A DNA stretch of 64,000 nt, taken from NCBI RefSeq assembly GCF_012971745.1, contig NZ_CP048834.1:248001-312000 (forward strand), written 5' to 3'. This DNA is from Starkeya sp. ORNL1. GTDB taxonomy: Bacteria; Pseudomonadota; Alphaproteobacteria; Rhizobiales; Xanthobacteraceae. The notes beneath the pieces are model-generated. The model worked only from the letters and a program-made list of their open reading frames with translations. It was not told the origin of the DNA and did no database searches. This document shows positions 35,884 through 44,395 of the stretch, piece by piece. The translations under genes were made by a program, and so were the position numbers. Each line of letters begins with the position of its first letter. Position 1 is the stretch's first letter.

Positions 35884-38097
35884 ATGCGCCCGACGCTTCT
35901 TTCCGGCGTTTCACTCGCCGTGCTGCTCGGCATTTCCGCCGCGCACGCGCAGACGACCCCGGCGTTCAACCGCATCGCCACCTTCAATGTCGTCGACAAC
36001 CTGCCGGCCGATGCCGATCCCAAGAAGGGCACGGTCGCCGAAATCATCACCTCCAGCGAGGACGGCAAGACGCTGGTCTATACCGACAGCCCGGGCAATC
36101 GCATCGGCTTCGTCGATATCAACGACCCGGCGGCGCCGAAGGCGGCCGGCGTCGTGGCGCTCGGCGGCGAGCCGACCTCAACCGTCATCATCAAGGACAA
36201 GGCGTTCGTCGGCGTCGTCACCTCCGAATCCAAGGCGAAGCCCTCGGGTCACCTCGCGGTGGTCGATCTCGCCACCAAGAAAGTGGTCGCCACCTGCGAC
36301 CTCGGTGGCCAGCCGGATTCGCTCGCCCGCAGCGACGACGGTTCCTTCCTCGCCATCGCCATCGAGAATGAGCGCGATGAAGAGATCAACGAGGGCGCCA
36401 TTCCGCAGCTGCCCGGCGGCAACCTCACCTATTTCCCGGTGAAGGACGGCGCGGTCGCCTGCGCGGACAAGAAGATCATCGACGTCAGCGGCATCGCCGC
36501 CGTCGCTCCGGAAGATCCGGAGCCGGAATATGTCAGCATCAACGGCCTGAACCAAGTCGTGCTGACGCTGCAGGAGAATAACCACATCGTGGTCGCCGAT
36601 CTCGCCACCGGCAAGATCGTCGCGAACTTCTCCGCCGGCTCCACCGCGCTCGATCATGTCGATACCAAGAAGGACGGCATCATCGATCTCTCGGGCTCGC
36701 AGAAGGAAACCCCGCGCGAGCCGGACGCGGTGCACTGGATCGACAATGACCGCTTCGTCACCGCCAATGAAGGCGACTGGAAGGGCGGCACCCGCGGCTT
36801 CACCATCTATGACAAGACCGGCAAGGTGCTGTTCGAGAGCGGTTCGGCGCCGGAGCACATGGCGGTGCGCCTCGGCCACTATCCGGACAAGCGCAACAAG
36901 AAGGGCATCGAGATGGAGGGCGCGGAAGCCGCGACCTTCGGCGGCGACAAGCTGCTATTCCTCGGCTCCGAGCGCGGCTCGCTGGTCTTCGTCTATCGCG
37001 ACAAGGGCGGCGCCAATGCCCCCGAATTCCTGCAGGCGCTGCCGGGCGGCATCGGTCCGGAAGGCCTGCTCGCCATCCCCGCGCGCGACCTGCTCGTGAC
37101 GGCGAGCGAGACCGACCTGCGTGAAGACGGCGGCATCGGTTCGGTCGTCACCATCTACAAGCGCGGCAACGAGAAGCCGGCCTATCCGACCATCTCTTCG
37201 GTCGACGGTCCGGACGGCCTGCCGATCTGGTGGAGCGCGCTCTCCGGTTTCGCGGCGGATGCCAAGACCCCGGGCAAGCTCTACACCGTCAATGACAGCG
37301 CCTATGCGCAGGGCCGCATCCTGACCGTGGACGCCACCTCGCTGCCGGCCAAGATCACCGCCGCCACCATCGTCACCCGCGACGGCCAGCCGGCCAAGGG
37401 TCTCGACCTCGAGGGCATCGCGGTGCGTGCCGACGGCGGCTTCTGGCTCGCTTCCGAAGGCAATCCGGAGAAGAAGGAGAACCCGACGCAGAACCTGCTG
37501 CTCAAGGTTTCCGCCACCGGCGCCATCGAGGAAGAGATCACGCTTCCGGCCGAACTGGCCGCGCAGGCGACCCGCTACGGCTTCGAGGGCGTGACCGTGA
37601 CCGGCAGCGGCGCCGACGAGACCGTGTGGCTCGCGGTGCAGCGCGAGTGGAAGGACGATCCGAAGGGCCAGGTGAAGCTGCTGGCCTACAAGCCGGCGAC
37701 CAAGAGCTGGGGCTATGTGCGCTACCCGCTCGATAGCGCCGGCAAGGGCTGGGTCGGCCTGTCGGAGATCAGCGCCTCCAATGGCGGCCTGATCCTGATC
37801 GAGCGCGACAACCAGGTCGGCTCGAACGCCAAGCTGAAGAAGCTGACCTATGTCTCGCTGAAGGGCGTGACGCCGGTCGGCCTCGACAAGAAGGACGCGC
37901 CGGTGGTGACCAAGACCACGGTCCGCGACCTGATCCCCGTCCTCGCCGCGCCGCACGGCTATGTCATCGAGAAGGTGGAGAGCTTCACCGTCGACGTGAA
38001 TGGCGACGGCTACATCGTCACCGACAATGACGGCGTCGACGGCTCCTCCGGCGCGACGCAGTTCATCAAGATCGGCAAGATCGAAGTGAAGATGTGA
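35884..38097 (+). CDS. Secreted esterase-like/phytase-family beta-propeller protein
   Basis: A 737-residue secreted protein. Signal peptide residues 1-22 (MRPTLLSGVSLAVLLGISAA, cut after HA). The N-terminal half is a beta-propeller of the choice-of-anchor I type (VAEIITSSEDGKTLVYTDSP; DLGGQPDSLARSDDG). The C-terminal part matches the esterase-like phytase domain (GLDLEGIAVRADGGFWLASEG; RYGFEGVTVTG; VDVNGDGYIVTDNDGVDG). Members split phosphate esters, though few have been tested. GGGAGGG precedes ATG 35884. The same frame is open from 35662 with a purine-rich site too, but those 74 residues are Arg-rich and would mask the signal peptide. The PHO box above suggests control by phosphate starvation. 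Confidence 0.85.
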   Translation: MRPTLLSGVSLAVLLGISAAHAQTTPAFNRIATFNVVDNLPADADPKKGTVAEIITSSEDGKTLVYTDSPGNRIGFVDINDPAAPKAAGVVALGGEPTSTVIIKDKAFVGVVTSESKAKPSGHLAVVDLATKKVVATCDLGGQPDSLARSDDGSFLAIAIENERDEEINEGAIPQLPGGNLTYFPVKDGAVACADKKIIDVSGIAAVAPEDPEPEYVSINGLNQVVLTLQENNHIVVADLATGKIVANFSAGSTALDHVDTKKDGIIDLSGSQKETPREPDAVHWIDNDRFVTANEGDWKGGTRGFTIYDKTGKVLFESGSAPEHMAVRLGHYPDKRNKKGIEMEGAEAATFGGDKLLFLGSERGSLVFVYRDKGGANAPEFLQALPGGIGPEGLLAIPARDLLVTASETDLREDGGIGSVVTIYKRGNEKPAYPTISSVDGPDGLPIWWSALSGFAADAKTPGKLYTVNDSAYAQGRILTVDATSLPAKITAATIVTRDGQPAKGLDLEGIAVRADGGFWLASEGNPEKKENPTQNLLLKVSATGAIEEEITLPAELAAQATRYGFEGVTVTGSGADETVWLAVQREWKDDPKGQVKLLAYKPATKSWGYVRYPLDSAGKGWVGLSEISASNGGLILIERDNQVGSNAKLKKLTYVSLKGVTPVGLDKKDAPVVTKTTVRDLIPVLAAPHGYVIEKVESFTVDVNGDGYIVTDNDGVDGSSGATQFIKIGKIEVKM

Positions 38098-38129
38098 GCT
38101 GAGAGGCTCGTATCTGGCTGAACGAAGCG

Positions 38130-38160
38130 ATGGCCGGGGCTCGTCCCCGGCCATTTCGAT
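38130..38160 (+). terminator. Rho-independent terminator of the phytase-like gene
   Basis: A perfect 10-base stem ATGGCCGGGG / CCCCGGCCAT with a five-base loop, followed by TTCGATTCTT, starts 33 bases after the stop. Confidence 0.82.
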
Positions 38161-38173
38161 TCTTGGAAGATAA

Positions 38174-38276
38174 GACGTCATCCCGGCCGGAGCGCAGCGG
38201 AGAGCCGGGATCGCGTGAAGTCCCGCTCGGCACCTCCCTGCGATCCCGGATCGGCCTGCGGCCGTCCGGCATGACA
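38174..38276. repeat. REP-like inverted repeat, family 2, copy 2
   Basis: CGTCATCCCGGCCGGAGCG and, at the right end, GGCCGTCCGGCATGAC mirror each other; inner CCGGGATCGCG and GCGATCCCGG form the second arm. Located between convergent genes. Confidence 0.8.
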
Positions 38277-38304
38277 CCCGGACAAACGCGATGACGTCGG
38301 GTGG

Positions 38305-39858
38305 TCAGGCTTCCACGATCTCCCGCCGGCCGGACTTCAGCGTGCGCATGGTGAAGACGTAGACCGGCACGCCGGAGACCAGCACCAGCAGCGCGGCGAA
38401 GGGGGCGGCGGCGGCGTAGGAGCCGTCATTGGTGTAGGACCAGACCTCGGTCGCCAGCGTCGTCACGCCGTTCGGCGCCAGCAGCAGCGTCGCGGTGAGT
38501 TCGCGCATCAGTTCAAGCACGATCAGCGCCAGCGCCGCGCCGACACCGGGCGCCAGCGCCGGCAGCGTCACCGCCATGAAGGCCTCGACCGGGCCGCGGC
38601 CGAGGGTGCGGGCGGCCTGTTCCAGCTCGGGCGGCACCAGTTCGGCGGTGGCGCGCAATGCCGACTGGGCCAGCGGCAGGAACAGGATGGCATAAGCGAC
38701 CAGCACCAGCATGGTCGACTGGTAGAGCACCGGCACCCACCTTATGGCGACGAAGATGAGCGCCAGCGCCACCACCAGCCCCGGCAGGCCGTGCACTACA
38801 TAGGGCAGGCGCTCGGCGAGGCGGGCAATCCGGCTGTGGTGGCGCATGGCGAGCAGCACCAGCGGCAGAGCGAGCAGCGTCGTCACCACGGCGCCGCCGA
38901 TGGAGAGCTGCAGCGAGCCGAGCATGGCCGCGCCGACATCACCCGCGCCGGCGCCGATGGAGAGGCCGACGCTCAGCCAATAGGCCAGCATGAACAGCGG
39001 CACGCCGAGCGCTGCCGCGCTGAGCACCGCCAGCGCGATCTGCACCGGCCACATCCAGAGTCCGAGCCGACTGAGGGGAGGGTGGCGGCGGCTGCGGCGA
39101 TCGGTACGGGACAGCCGGTTGACGCCGCGCAGCTTGGCCTCGCCGAACGCCACCGGCAGGCAGAGCGCCATCAGCATGCCGGAGAGCAGCGCCGCATTGG
39201 CGCTGTTGAACTGCAATTCGTACTCGGCAAAGATCGCGGTGGTGAAGGTCTGCACCCGCAGCAGCGACAGCGCGCCGAACTCCGCCAGCATGTGCGCCAG
39301 CACCAGCAGCGCGCCGCCGCCGAGCGCAGGGCGAAGCTGCGGCAGCACCACCCGGAAGAAGGCACGGGGCGCGGTGTCGCCGAGCGAGCGCGCGACATCC
39401 TCCAGCCGCGTATCCATGCGGCGCAGCGCGGCGGCCGCGGGCAGATAGATCAGCGGGAAGTGCGAGAGCGTGAGGATCAGTATGGCGCCGCCGAGCGCCT
39501 GGAAGGAGGGCCCGAGCGAGGCCCAGGCATAGCTGGACACGAAGGCCGGCACGGCGAGCGGCAGGCAGACGAGCGTGCGCCACCAGCGCCGTCCCGGCAG
39601 GTCGCAGCGCTCGATCACCCAGGCGCAGGCGAGGCCGATCAGGGTCGAGGCGAATGTCACTGCCAGCGCCAGTGCCAGCGTATTTCCGAGCAACTCGGCG
39701 GTACGCGGGCGCACCAGCGTTTCCCAGGCCGGGGCGAGCCCCGCCTCGAAGCCGCGCAGCACCACATAGATGACGGGCAGGATCGTCAGCGCGACGGGGA
39801 TCGCCGCAGCCAGCAGCAGCCAGAGCGGCGCCCGTCGCCTTGCACGCGCTTGATCCAT
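38305..39858 (-). CDS. fbpB: Iron(III) ABC transporter permease (FbpB type, two fused permease domains)
   Basis: A 517-residue membrane protein with about twelve helices and two BPD_transp_1 halves in one chain, as in FbpB/SfuB/HitB. Coupling loops are RLEDVARSLGDTAPRAFFRV in the first half and LEQAARTLGRGPVEAFMAVT in the second. The start at 39858 (MDQARARRR) lies 10 bases after fbpA. It ends without a following ATPase gene: the next frame is convergent. Confidence 0.9.
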   Translation of the reverse strand: MDQARARRRAPLWLLLAAAIPVALTILPVIYVVLRGFEAGLAPAWETLVRPRTAELLGNTLALALAVTFASTLIGLACAWVIERCDLPGRRWWRTLVCLPLAVPAFVSSYAWASLGPSFQALGGAILILTLSHFPLIYLPAAAALRRMDTRLEDVARSLGDTAPRAFFRVVLPQLRPALGGGALLVLAHMLAEFGALSLLRVQTFTTAIFAEYELQFNSANAALLSGMLMALCLPVAFGEAKLRGVNRLSRTDRRSRRHPPLSRLGLWMWPVQIALAVLSAAALGVPLFMLAYWLSVGLSIGAGAGDVGAAMLGSLQLSIGGAVVTTLLALPLVLLAMRHHSRIARLAERLPYVVHGLPGLVVALALIFVAIRWVPVLYQSTMLVLVAYAILFLPLAQSALRATAELVPPELEQAARTLGRGPVEAFMAVTLPALAPGVGAALALIVLELMRELTATLLLAPNGVTTLATEVWSYTNDGSYAAAAPFAALLVLVSGVPVYVFTMRTLKSGRREIVEA

Positions 39859-39868
39859 GGCGCTCCGC

Positions 39869-40894
39869 TCAGGCGAGCCCCGCCTCGCGGGCGAGCGGGA
39901 TCGCCTCGGAAGCGTCGCCAAGGGCGGCCGGCTTGATCGGCGGCGGATCGAGCTTGTCCCAGGGCTCCAGCGCGAAGGGCGACTTGATGCCGGCGCGCAG
40001 CGGATACTCCGCCATGGAATCCACCACCACCTGCTGGCCCTCGGCGCTGACAAGGAAGGCGAGGAAGGCCTGCGCCGCTTCCGGATTGCGGCCGGTTTTC
40101 AGCATGCCGGCGGCGGAGACGGTGATGAGCGCGCCGGGATCCTGGTGGCGGATATAGTGGAGCGACGAGCGCATCTTGGCGGCGCCGACCTCGCGGGCCA
40201 CCGTGAACCAGTAATAGTTGTTGATGAGCGCGGCGGGGATCTCCGCACGCTCCACCGCCTGCATGGCGCCGATATTGTTGTTGTAGACCCGCCCGACCTG
40301 CTTCATGCCCTTCAGCCAGTCGAGCACGGCGTCGCGGCCCCTCAAGCGGAGAATGGCGACGATCTGCTCCTGGAAGGCATCGCTGGTCGGGGCGTAGCCG
40401 ATGCGGTCCTTCCATTTCGGATCCGCGAAGCCGAGCAGCGAGGCGGGCAGGTCCGCTTCCTTCACGAGGTCGCGATTGAAGGCGACGACGCGGGCACGGG
40501 CACTGACGCCGAGCCACAGCCCTTCCGGCGAGACATAGTCCTTCGGCACCTGATTGAGCGTGTCGGGCGCGATGGCGGCGAGCATGCCGCGCTTGGCTAG
40601 CGCCGCGACCGGTGGGCTGCCTTCGGAATAGAACACGTCGGCCGGCGAGAGCGCGCCTTCCTCCAGCAACTGGTTGGCGATTTGCGGGCTGGAACCGTTG
40701 CGGACCAGCACGTCGATGCCGGTCTTCCTGGTGAAGGCGGCGACCACGGCGTCCGTGGTCTGGCGGTGCTGGCCATTATAGAGGGTCAGCTCCTCGGCGG
40801 AGGCCGCACGCAGCAAGGCCGGCTTGCCGAGAAGCACCGCGCTGCCGAGCGCGGCGCCGGCACGCAGCAGCGCGCGACGGGACGTCCGGTACAT
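39869..40894 (-). CDS. fbpA: Iron(III) ABC transporter substrate-binding protein (FbpA type, Tat-like signal)
   Basis: A 341-residue periplasmic protein. Residues 4-10 are TSRRALL, a twin-arginine motif ahead of a hydrophobic stretch, cut near residue 32. The mature part starts ELTLYNGQHRQTTDAVVAAF, typical of bacterial ferric-binding proteins, and has NNYYWF with the two Tyr that hold ferric iron in FbpA. First gene of a two-gene unit with fbpB. The ATPase is missing here. Confidence 0.9.
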   Translation of the reverse strand: MYRTSRRALLRAGAALGSAVLLGKPALLRAASAEELTLYNGQHRQTTDAVVAAFTRKTGIDVLVRNGSSPQIANQLLEEGALSPADVFYSEGSPPVAALAKRGMLAAIAPDTLNQVPKDYVSPEGLWLGVSARARVVAFNRDLVKEADLPASLLGFADPKWKDRIGYAPTSDAFQEQIVAILRLRGRDAVLDWLKGMKQVGRVYNNNIGAMQAVERAEIPAALINNYYWFTVAREVGAAKMRSSLHYIRHQDPGALITVSAAGMLKTGRNPEAAQAFLAFLVSAEGQQVVVDSMAEYPLRAGIKSPFALEPWDKLDPPPIKPAALGDASEAIPLAREAGLA

Positions 40895-40913
40895 TGGAAT
40901 TCCTCTAAGCTAT

Positions 40914-40927
40914 TGATCGCCTGATCA
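40914..40927. promoter_or_regulatory. TGATC-N4-GATCA palindrome upstream of fbpA
   Basis: A perfect inverted repeat with 5-base arms, 20 bases before the fbpA start codon, is a candidate operator. Its spacing differs by one from the RirA iron-responsive element (TGA-N9-TCA), and no Irr or Fur box is visible. Confidence 0.3.
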
Positions 40928-40998
40928 TTTTCGCTCGCAGGCAAACGCCTCCGCGGCCGGCTTGTCAATGCTTGCGATGGGGAAGGGGGTGCTTTGCG

Positions 40999-41102
40999 TG
41001 AGCATCCTTCGAGGCTCGGCTTTGCCGAGCACCTCAGGATGAGGTCGTGTTTATAAGGACAGCCTCATACTGAGGTGCGAGCGCAGCGAGCCTCGAAGGA
41101 GA
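40999..41102. repeat. REP-like inverted repeat, family 1, copy 6
   Basis: GAGCATCCTTCGAGGC with GCACCTCAGGATGAGG, then CCTCATACTGAGGTGC with GCCTCGAAGGAGAG. Confidence 0.78.
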
Positions 41103-41116
41103 GTGAAGCAGGACGC

Positions 41117-41632
41117 CTACTTTACCGGGCAAGCCTCGATGCGGGTGAGCTTGTTGGCGAAGCGTGCGCCGGGATAGCCGTCGAAGAAATCCATCACCAC
41201 GATGGTGGCGGTATGCCGGGGCGGGATGACGGTGCGCGTGGTGAAGGCGGCGTCGGACAGGCTCATGCTCTGGGTGCTGACTTCGACGGCACGGATCACC
41301 TTGTCGGGCAGCGGATTGCTCAGCTCCCACACCAGCACATTGATCTGCACGGTGAAGGACGGATTGGCGGAGCGGACGCGGCGGAATTCGTCCTCCGTGA
41401 GCGGTTGCGGCTTGCAGGTCGCGTAGTCGTCATAGAGGCCTTCGGCCTTGAGCGCGGCAGTCTCCTCCCGGGTGCATTGGTCGCGGCAAGCGCGCATGGC
41501 GTCGCGCATCACGACATCGTCGTCCGAACTGGTAATGCGCTCGGAGAGGCAGGCGCGAAAGCAGCCGCCAGCATGGGCGGTCGCTTGCTGGACCGAGACG
41601 AGAAGAAGGGTGGCGAGCAATAGTCTGCGCAT
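41117..41632 (-). CDS. Cysteine-containing exported protein, function unknown
   Basis: A 171-residue protein with a Sec signal peptide (MRRLLLATLLLVSVQQATAH). The mature N-terminal part holds five Cys within about 60 residues (GGCFRACLSER, RACRDQCTREET, YATCKPQP), suggesting disulfides; one more Cys stands at the very end. The last half looks like a beta-rich domain with no known motif. GGGAACG precedes ATG 41632. It is divergent from the tetR efflux operon, but no direct link is visible. I do not recognise the family. Confidence 0.65.
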   Translation of the reverse strand: MRRLLLATLLLVSVQQATAHAGGCFRACLSERITSSDDDVVMRDAMRACRDQCTREETAALKAEGLYDDYATCKPQPLTEDEFRRVRSANPSFTVQINVLVWELSNPLPDKVIRAVEVSTQSMSLSDAAFTTRTVIPPRHTATIVVMDFFDGYPGARFANKLTRIEACPVK

Positions 41633-41750
41633 CGAAGCGTTCCCAAAGCGTTCCGTCCCTGAGCGGTCCTCGATGGCGGGCGTTGTCTCGCCCATCCGGC
41701 GGCTTCAACGCGGACCATAGGCCATCCGATGCATCGGTGCTGGCGGGAGT

Positions 41751-41775
41751 GGAACCATTCCTTCGAACAGTCGTT
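41751..41775 (+). promoter_or_regulatory. EcfG-type general-stress promoter upstream of the tetR efflux operon
   Basis: GGAAC, 16 bases, CGTT matches the alphaproteobacterial sigma-EcfG consensus (GGAAC-N16/17-CGTT). The transcript would start within the adjacent operator palindrome and have a leader of some 25-30 bases. Confidence 0.65.
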
Positions 41776-41792
41776 GACTGACTGGTCAGTCA
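41775..41792. promoter_or_regulatory. Operator palindrome for the TetR regulator
   Basis: TGACTGAC, two bases, GTCAGTCA: two perfect 8-base arms, a form typical of TetR-family operators of efflux systems. It directly abuts the -10 element of the EcfG-like promoter, so a bound repressor would block it. It ends 16 bases before the tetR start codon. Confidence 0.75.
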
Positions 41793-41808
41793 TTATTATG
41801 AGTGACGC

Positions 41809-42501
41809 ATGGTGAAGCGTGGCACGACCAGATCAGACCAGGCCGGCACGGCTGCCGAACGCGGACGGCCGGCGGCGGCGTCGCGTCCGCGCGCCCGGCG
41901 GCTCGCCCCGGAAGCGCGACGGCGGGGGATCCTCGACGCGGCATTGATCGTGTTCGCCGAGAACGGCTATGCCGGCGCCCGGATGGATGATGTCGCCGCG
42001 CGCGCCGGTGTCGCCAAGGGCACGCTCTATCTCTATTTCGAGGACAAGAAGGCGCTGTTCGAAGGCCTGGTCCACGACGCCGCCGACCCGATCCTCGGGG
42101 TGATCGAACAGCGCGTCGCCAGCTTCGAGGGCAACACGCGCGAATTGCTCGCCACGGTGTTCGCGCATCTTGCGGCGCAGGCGGTGCACTCGCCCCGCCG
42201 CCACCTCATCAAGCTGATGATGGGGGAGGGCGAACGCTTTCCGGAACTCGCCGACTTCTATTATCGCGAGGTTGTCTCCCGCGGCATCGCGGTATTGCGC
42301 TCCATCAATGCGCGCGCACTGGCGCGCGGCGAAATCACCTCCGATGCCGGTCTGCGCTTTCCCCAGCTCATCATGGCGCCGCTGCTGGTCGCCGTGATGT
42401 GGGAGAGCCTGTTCGCGCGCAACGAGCCGCTCGACACTTCGGACATGCTGATGACGCATGTCGACCTGGTGCTGCGCGGCCTCGGCTGGAGGGAGCCATG
42501 A
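41809..42501 (+). CDS. TetR-family transcriptional regulator of the downstream efflux operon
   Basis: A 230-residue regulator with an Arg/Ala-rich tail of about 30 residues, then the helix-turn-helix ILDAALIVFAENGYAGARMDD and VAARAGVAKGTLYLYFEDKKAL. The C-terminal domain would bind an inducer. The ATG at 41809 lacks a strong ribosome site. It overlaps the next gene by four bases (ATGA), so the regulator is made with the exporter it probably controls, and autoregulation through the palindrome 41775-41792 is likely. Confidence 0.88.
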   Translation: MVKRGTTRSDQAGTAAERGRPAAASRPRARRLAPEARRRGILDAALIVFAENGYAGARMDDVAARAGVAKGTLYLYFEDKKALFEGLVHDAADPILGVIEQRVASFEGNTRELLATVFAHLAAQAVHSPRRHLIKLMMGEGERFPELADFYYREVVSRGIAVLRSINARALARGEITSDAGLRFPQLIMAPLLVAVMWESLFARNEPLDTSDMLMTHVDLVLRGLGWREP

Positions 42502-43463
42502 TGCGGCCGGTTCGCGCGCTCGCCATTGCCGCAGCGCTCGCGCTCGCGGCCTGCGGGGAAAGCGGCCCGCCGCGCTTCCAGGGCTATGCCGAGAGCGACC
42601 TGATCTTTGTCGGGCCCGACGAGGCAGGGCGAGTCATCGCGCTCTACGTCGATGAAGGTGCGCAAGTGAAGCCCGGCGACAAGCTGTTCGAGGTGGAGGC
42701 CGACATGCAGGAGGCCGATGTCGCCTCTGCCAAGGCCAATCTCGCCCAGGCGCAGGCGCAGCTCGACAATCTGCAGGCCGCCACGCAGCGTCCCGAGGAG
42801 ATCGCGGTGCTGAAGGCGAGCGAGCGGCGCGCCGCCACCGCGCTCGACATGTCGCGTATCGAGCTCGGGCGGCAGGCCGAACTCACCGCAAAGAAGGTCG
42901 GCTCGCAGGCCGCGCTCGATGACGCCCAGCACACCTTCGACCAGAACCAGGCGGCGCTAGACGAGATCCGTCGGCAGATCGATGTCGGCAATCTCGCCGC
43001 GCGCGACCAGCAGATCGCGGCTGCGGAGCACGCGGTCGGCATGGCGCAGGCAAATCTGGCCGCGGCGCAGACCCGGCTTGACCGGCGCAAACTGGCGGCC
43101 AAGGTCGAAGGCTCGGTCGAGACCGTCTATTTCCGCCCCGGCGAATTGGTGCCGGCCGGCCGGCCGGTGGTGTCGATCCTGCCGCCGAACCTCATAAAGG
43201 TGCGCTTCTTCGCGCCGGAGCCGGACCTGCCGCGCTTTCGCATGGGCACGAAAGTGAGCGTCACCTGCGACGGCTGCAGCAAGCCGATTCCGGCGACGGT
43301 CAGCTTCATCGCCGCCAGCGCCGAATATACGCCGCCGGTGATCTACAGCCTCGACGAACGCGCCAAGCTGGTCTTCATGCTGGAGGCGCGGCCCGATGAT
43401 GCCAATGCGCTGCGCCCCGGCCAGCCGGTGACGGTGGAAGTGGCGCCGGGAGGGGCGCCATGA
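42498..43463 (+). CDS. HlyD/YbhG-family membrane fusion lipoprotein
   Basis: A 321-residue periplasmic adaptor. The N-terminus is a lipoprotein signal with a lipobox LAAC and Cys at residue 19. A biotinyl-lipoyl-like hairpin (DEAGRVIALYVDEGAQVKPG) is followed by long coiled-coil stretches rich in Ala/Gln (NLAQAQAQLDNLQAA), the second half of the lipoyl domain (AAKVEGSVETVYFRPGELV) and a beta-barrel. It links inner-membrane ABC exporter and outer-membrane channel. Confidence 0.88.
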   Translation: MMRPVRALAIAAALALAACGESGPPRFQGYAESDLIFVGPDEAGRVIALYVDEGAQVKPGDKLFEVEADMQEADVASAKANLAQAQAQLDNLQAATQRPEEIAVLKASERRAATALDMSRIELGRQAELTAKKVGSQAALDDAQHTFDQNQAALDEIRRQIDVGNLAARDQQIAAAEHAVGMAQANLAAAQTRLDRRKLAAKVEGSVETVYFRPGELVPAGRPVVSILPPNLIKVRFFAPEPDLPRFRMGTKVSVTCDGCSKPIPATVSFIAASAEYTPPVIYSLDERAKLVFMLEARPDDANALRPGQPVTVEVAPGGAP

Positions 43464-44395
43464 ACGGCAACGGCCCCGAATATGCCATCGAGGTGGAGGG
43501 GCTGAGCAAGAAGTTCGGCGATCGCGTGGTGGTACGGGACCTCACCATGCGGGTGAAGCGCGGCCAGATCTACGGCTTCCTCGGTCCCAACGGCTCCGGC
43601 AAGACCACCACCATCCGCATGCTGTGCGGCCTGCTCACCCCGGATGCCGGCCGCGGCACTTGCCTCGGCATGGACATCCTTACCCAGGGCCGCGAGATCC
43701 GCCGCCACGTCGGCTACATGACGCAGCGCTTCAGCCTCTATGGCGATCTCTCGGTGCGCGAGAACCTCGAATTCGTCGCGCGTATCTACGGGGTGCCGGA
43801 GCCCGAGAAGGCGGCGAAGGCCGCGGTGGTTCGCCTCGGCCTCGAGGGCCGTGATCGCCAGCTTGCCGGCGAACTCTCCGGCGGCTGGAAGCAGCGGCTT
43901 GCACTCGGCGCCTGCATATTGCCGGAGCCGCAATTGCTGCTGCTGGACGAGCCGACCGCCGGCGTCGATCCCAAGGCGCGCCGCGATTTCTGGTCGCAGA
44001 TCCATGCGCTCTCCGCCGACGGCCTAACCGTGCTTGTCTCGACCCATTACATGGACGAGGCCGAACGCTGCCACGAGATCGCATACATCGCCTATGGCGA
44101 CCTGCTGGCGCAGGGTACGGTGGAGGAGGTGATCGCCGGTTCCGGCCTCGTCACCTTCACCGTTTCCGGCAACGATCCGGCGGTGCTTGCAGCGGAACTG
44201 ACGGACAAGCCAGGCGTCGACATGGTGGCGCCGTTCGGCGCCAGCGTGCATGTCGGCGGGCGCGACGAAGCGGCCCTGGAGGCGACGCTCGCGCACTTGC
44301 GGGAGCGCAACGATCTCAGCGTCCGGCGCGACGAGCCGACGCTGGAAGACGTGTTCATCGACCTGATGGGCCGCTCAAAGGACAATTTCCGATGA
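43460..44395 (+). CDS. ABC exporter ATP-binding protein (YbhF/CcmA-like)
   Basis: A 311-residue ATPase: Walker A GPNGSGKTT, signature LSGGWKQRLALGACI, Walker B LLLLDEPTAGVDP, H-loop STHYMDEAERC. A C-terminal extension of about 75 residues ends RRDEPTLEDVFIDLMG, typical of drug/natamycin-type exporters. It overlaps both neighbours by four bases. Confidence 0.92.
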   Translation: MNGNGPEYAIEVEGLSKKFGDRVVVRDLTMRVKRGQIYGFLGPNGSGKTTTIRMLCGLLTPDAGRGTCLGMDILTQGREIRRHVGYMTQRFSLYGDLSVRENLEFVARIYGVPEPEKAAKAAVVRLGLEGRDRQLAGELSGGWKQRLALGACILPEPQLLLLDEPTAGVDPKARRDFWSQIHALSADGLTVLVSTHYMDEAERCHEIAYIAYGDLLAQGTVEEVIAGSGLVTFTVSGNDPAVLAAELTDKPGVDMVAPFGASVHVGGRDEAALEATLAHLRERNDLSVRRDEPTLEDVFIDLMGRSKDNFR

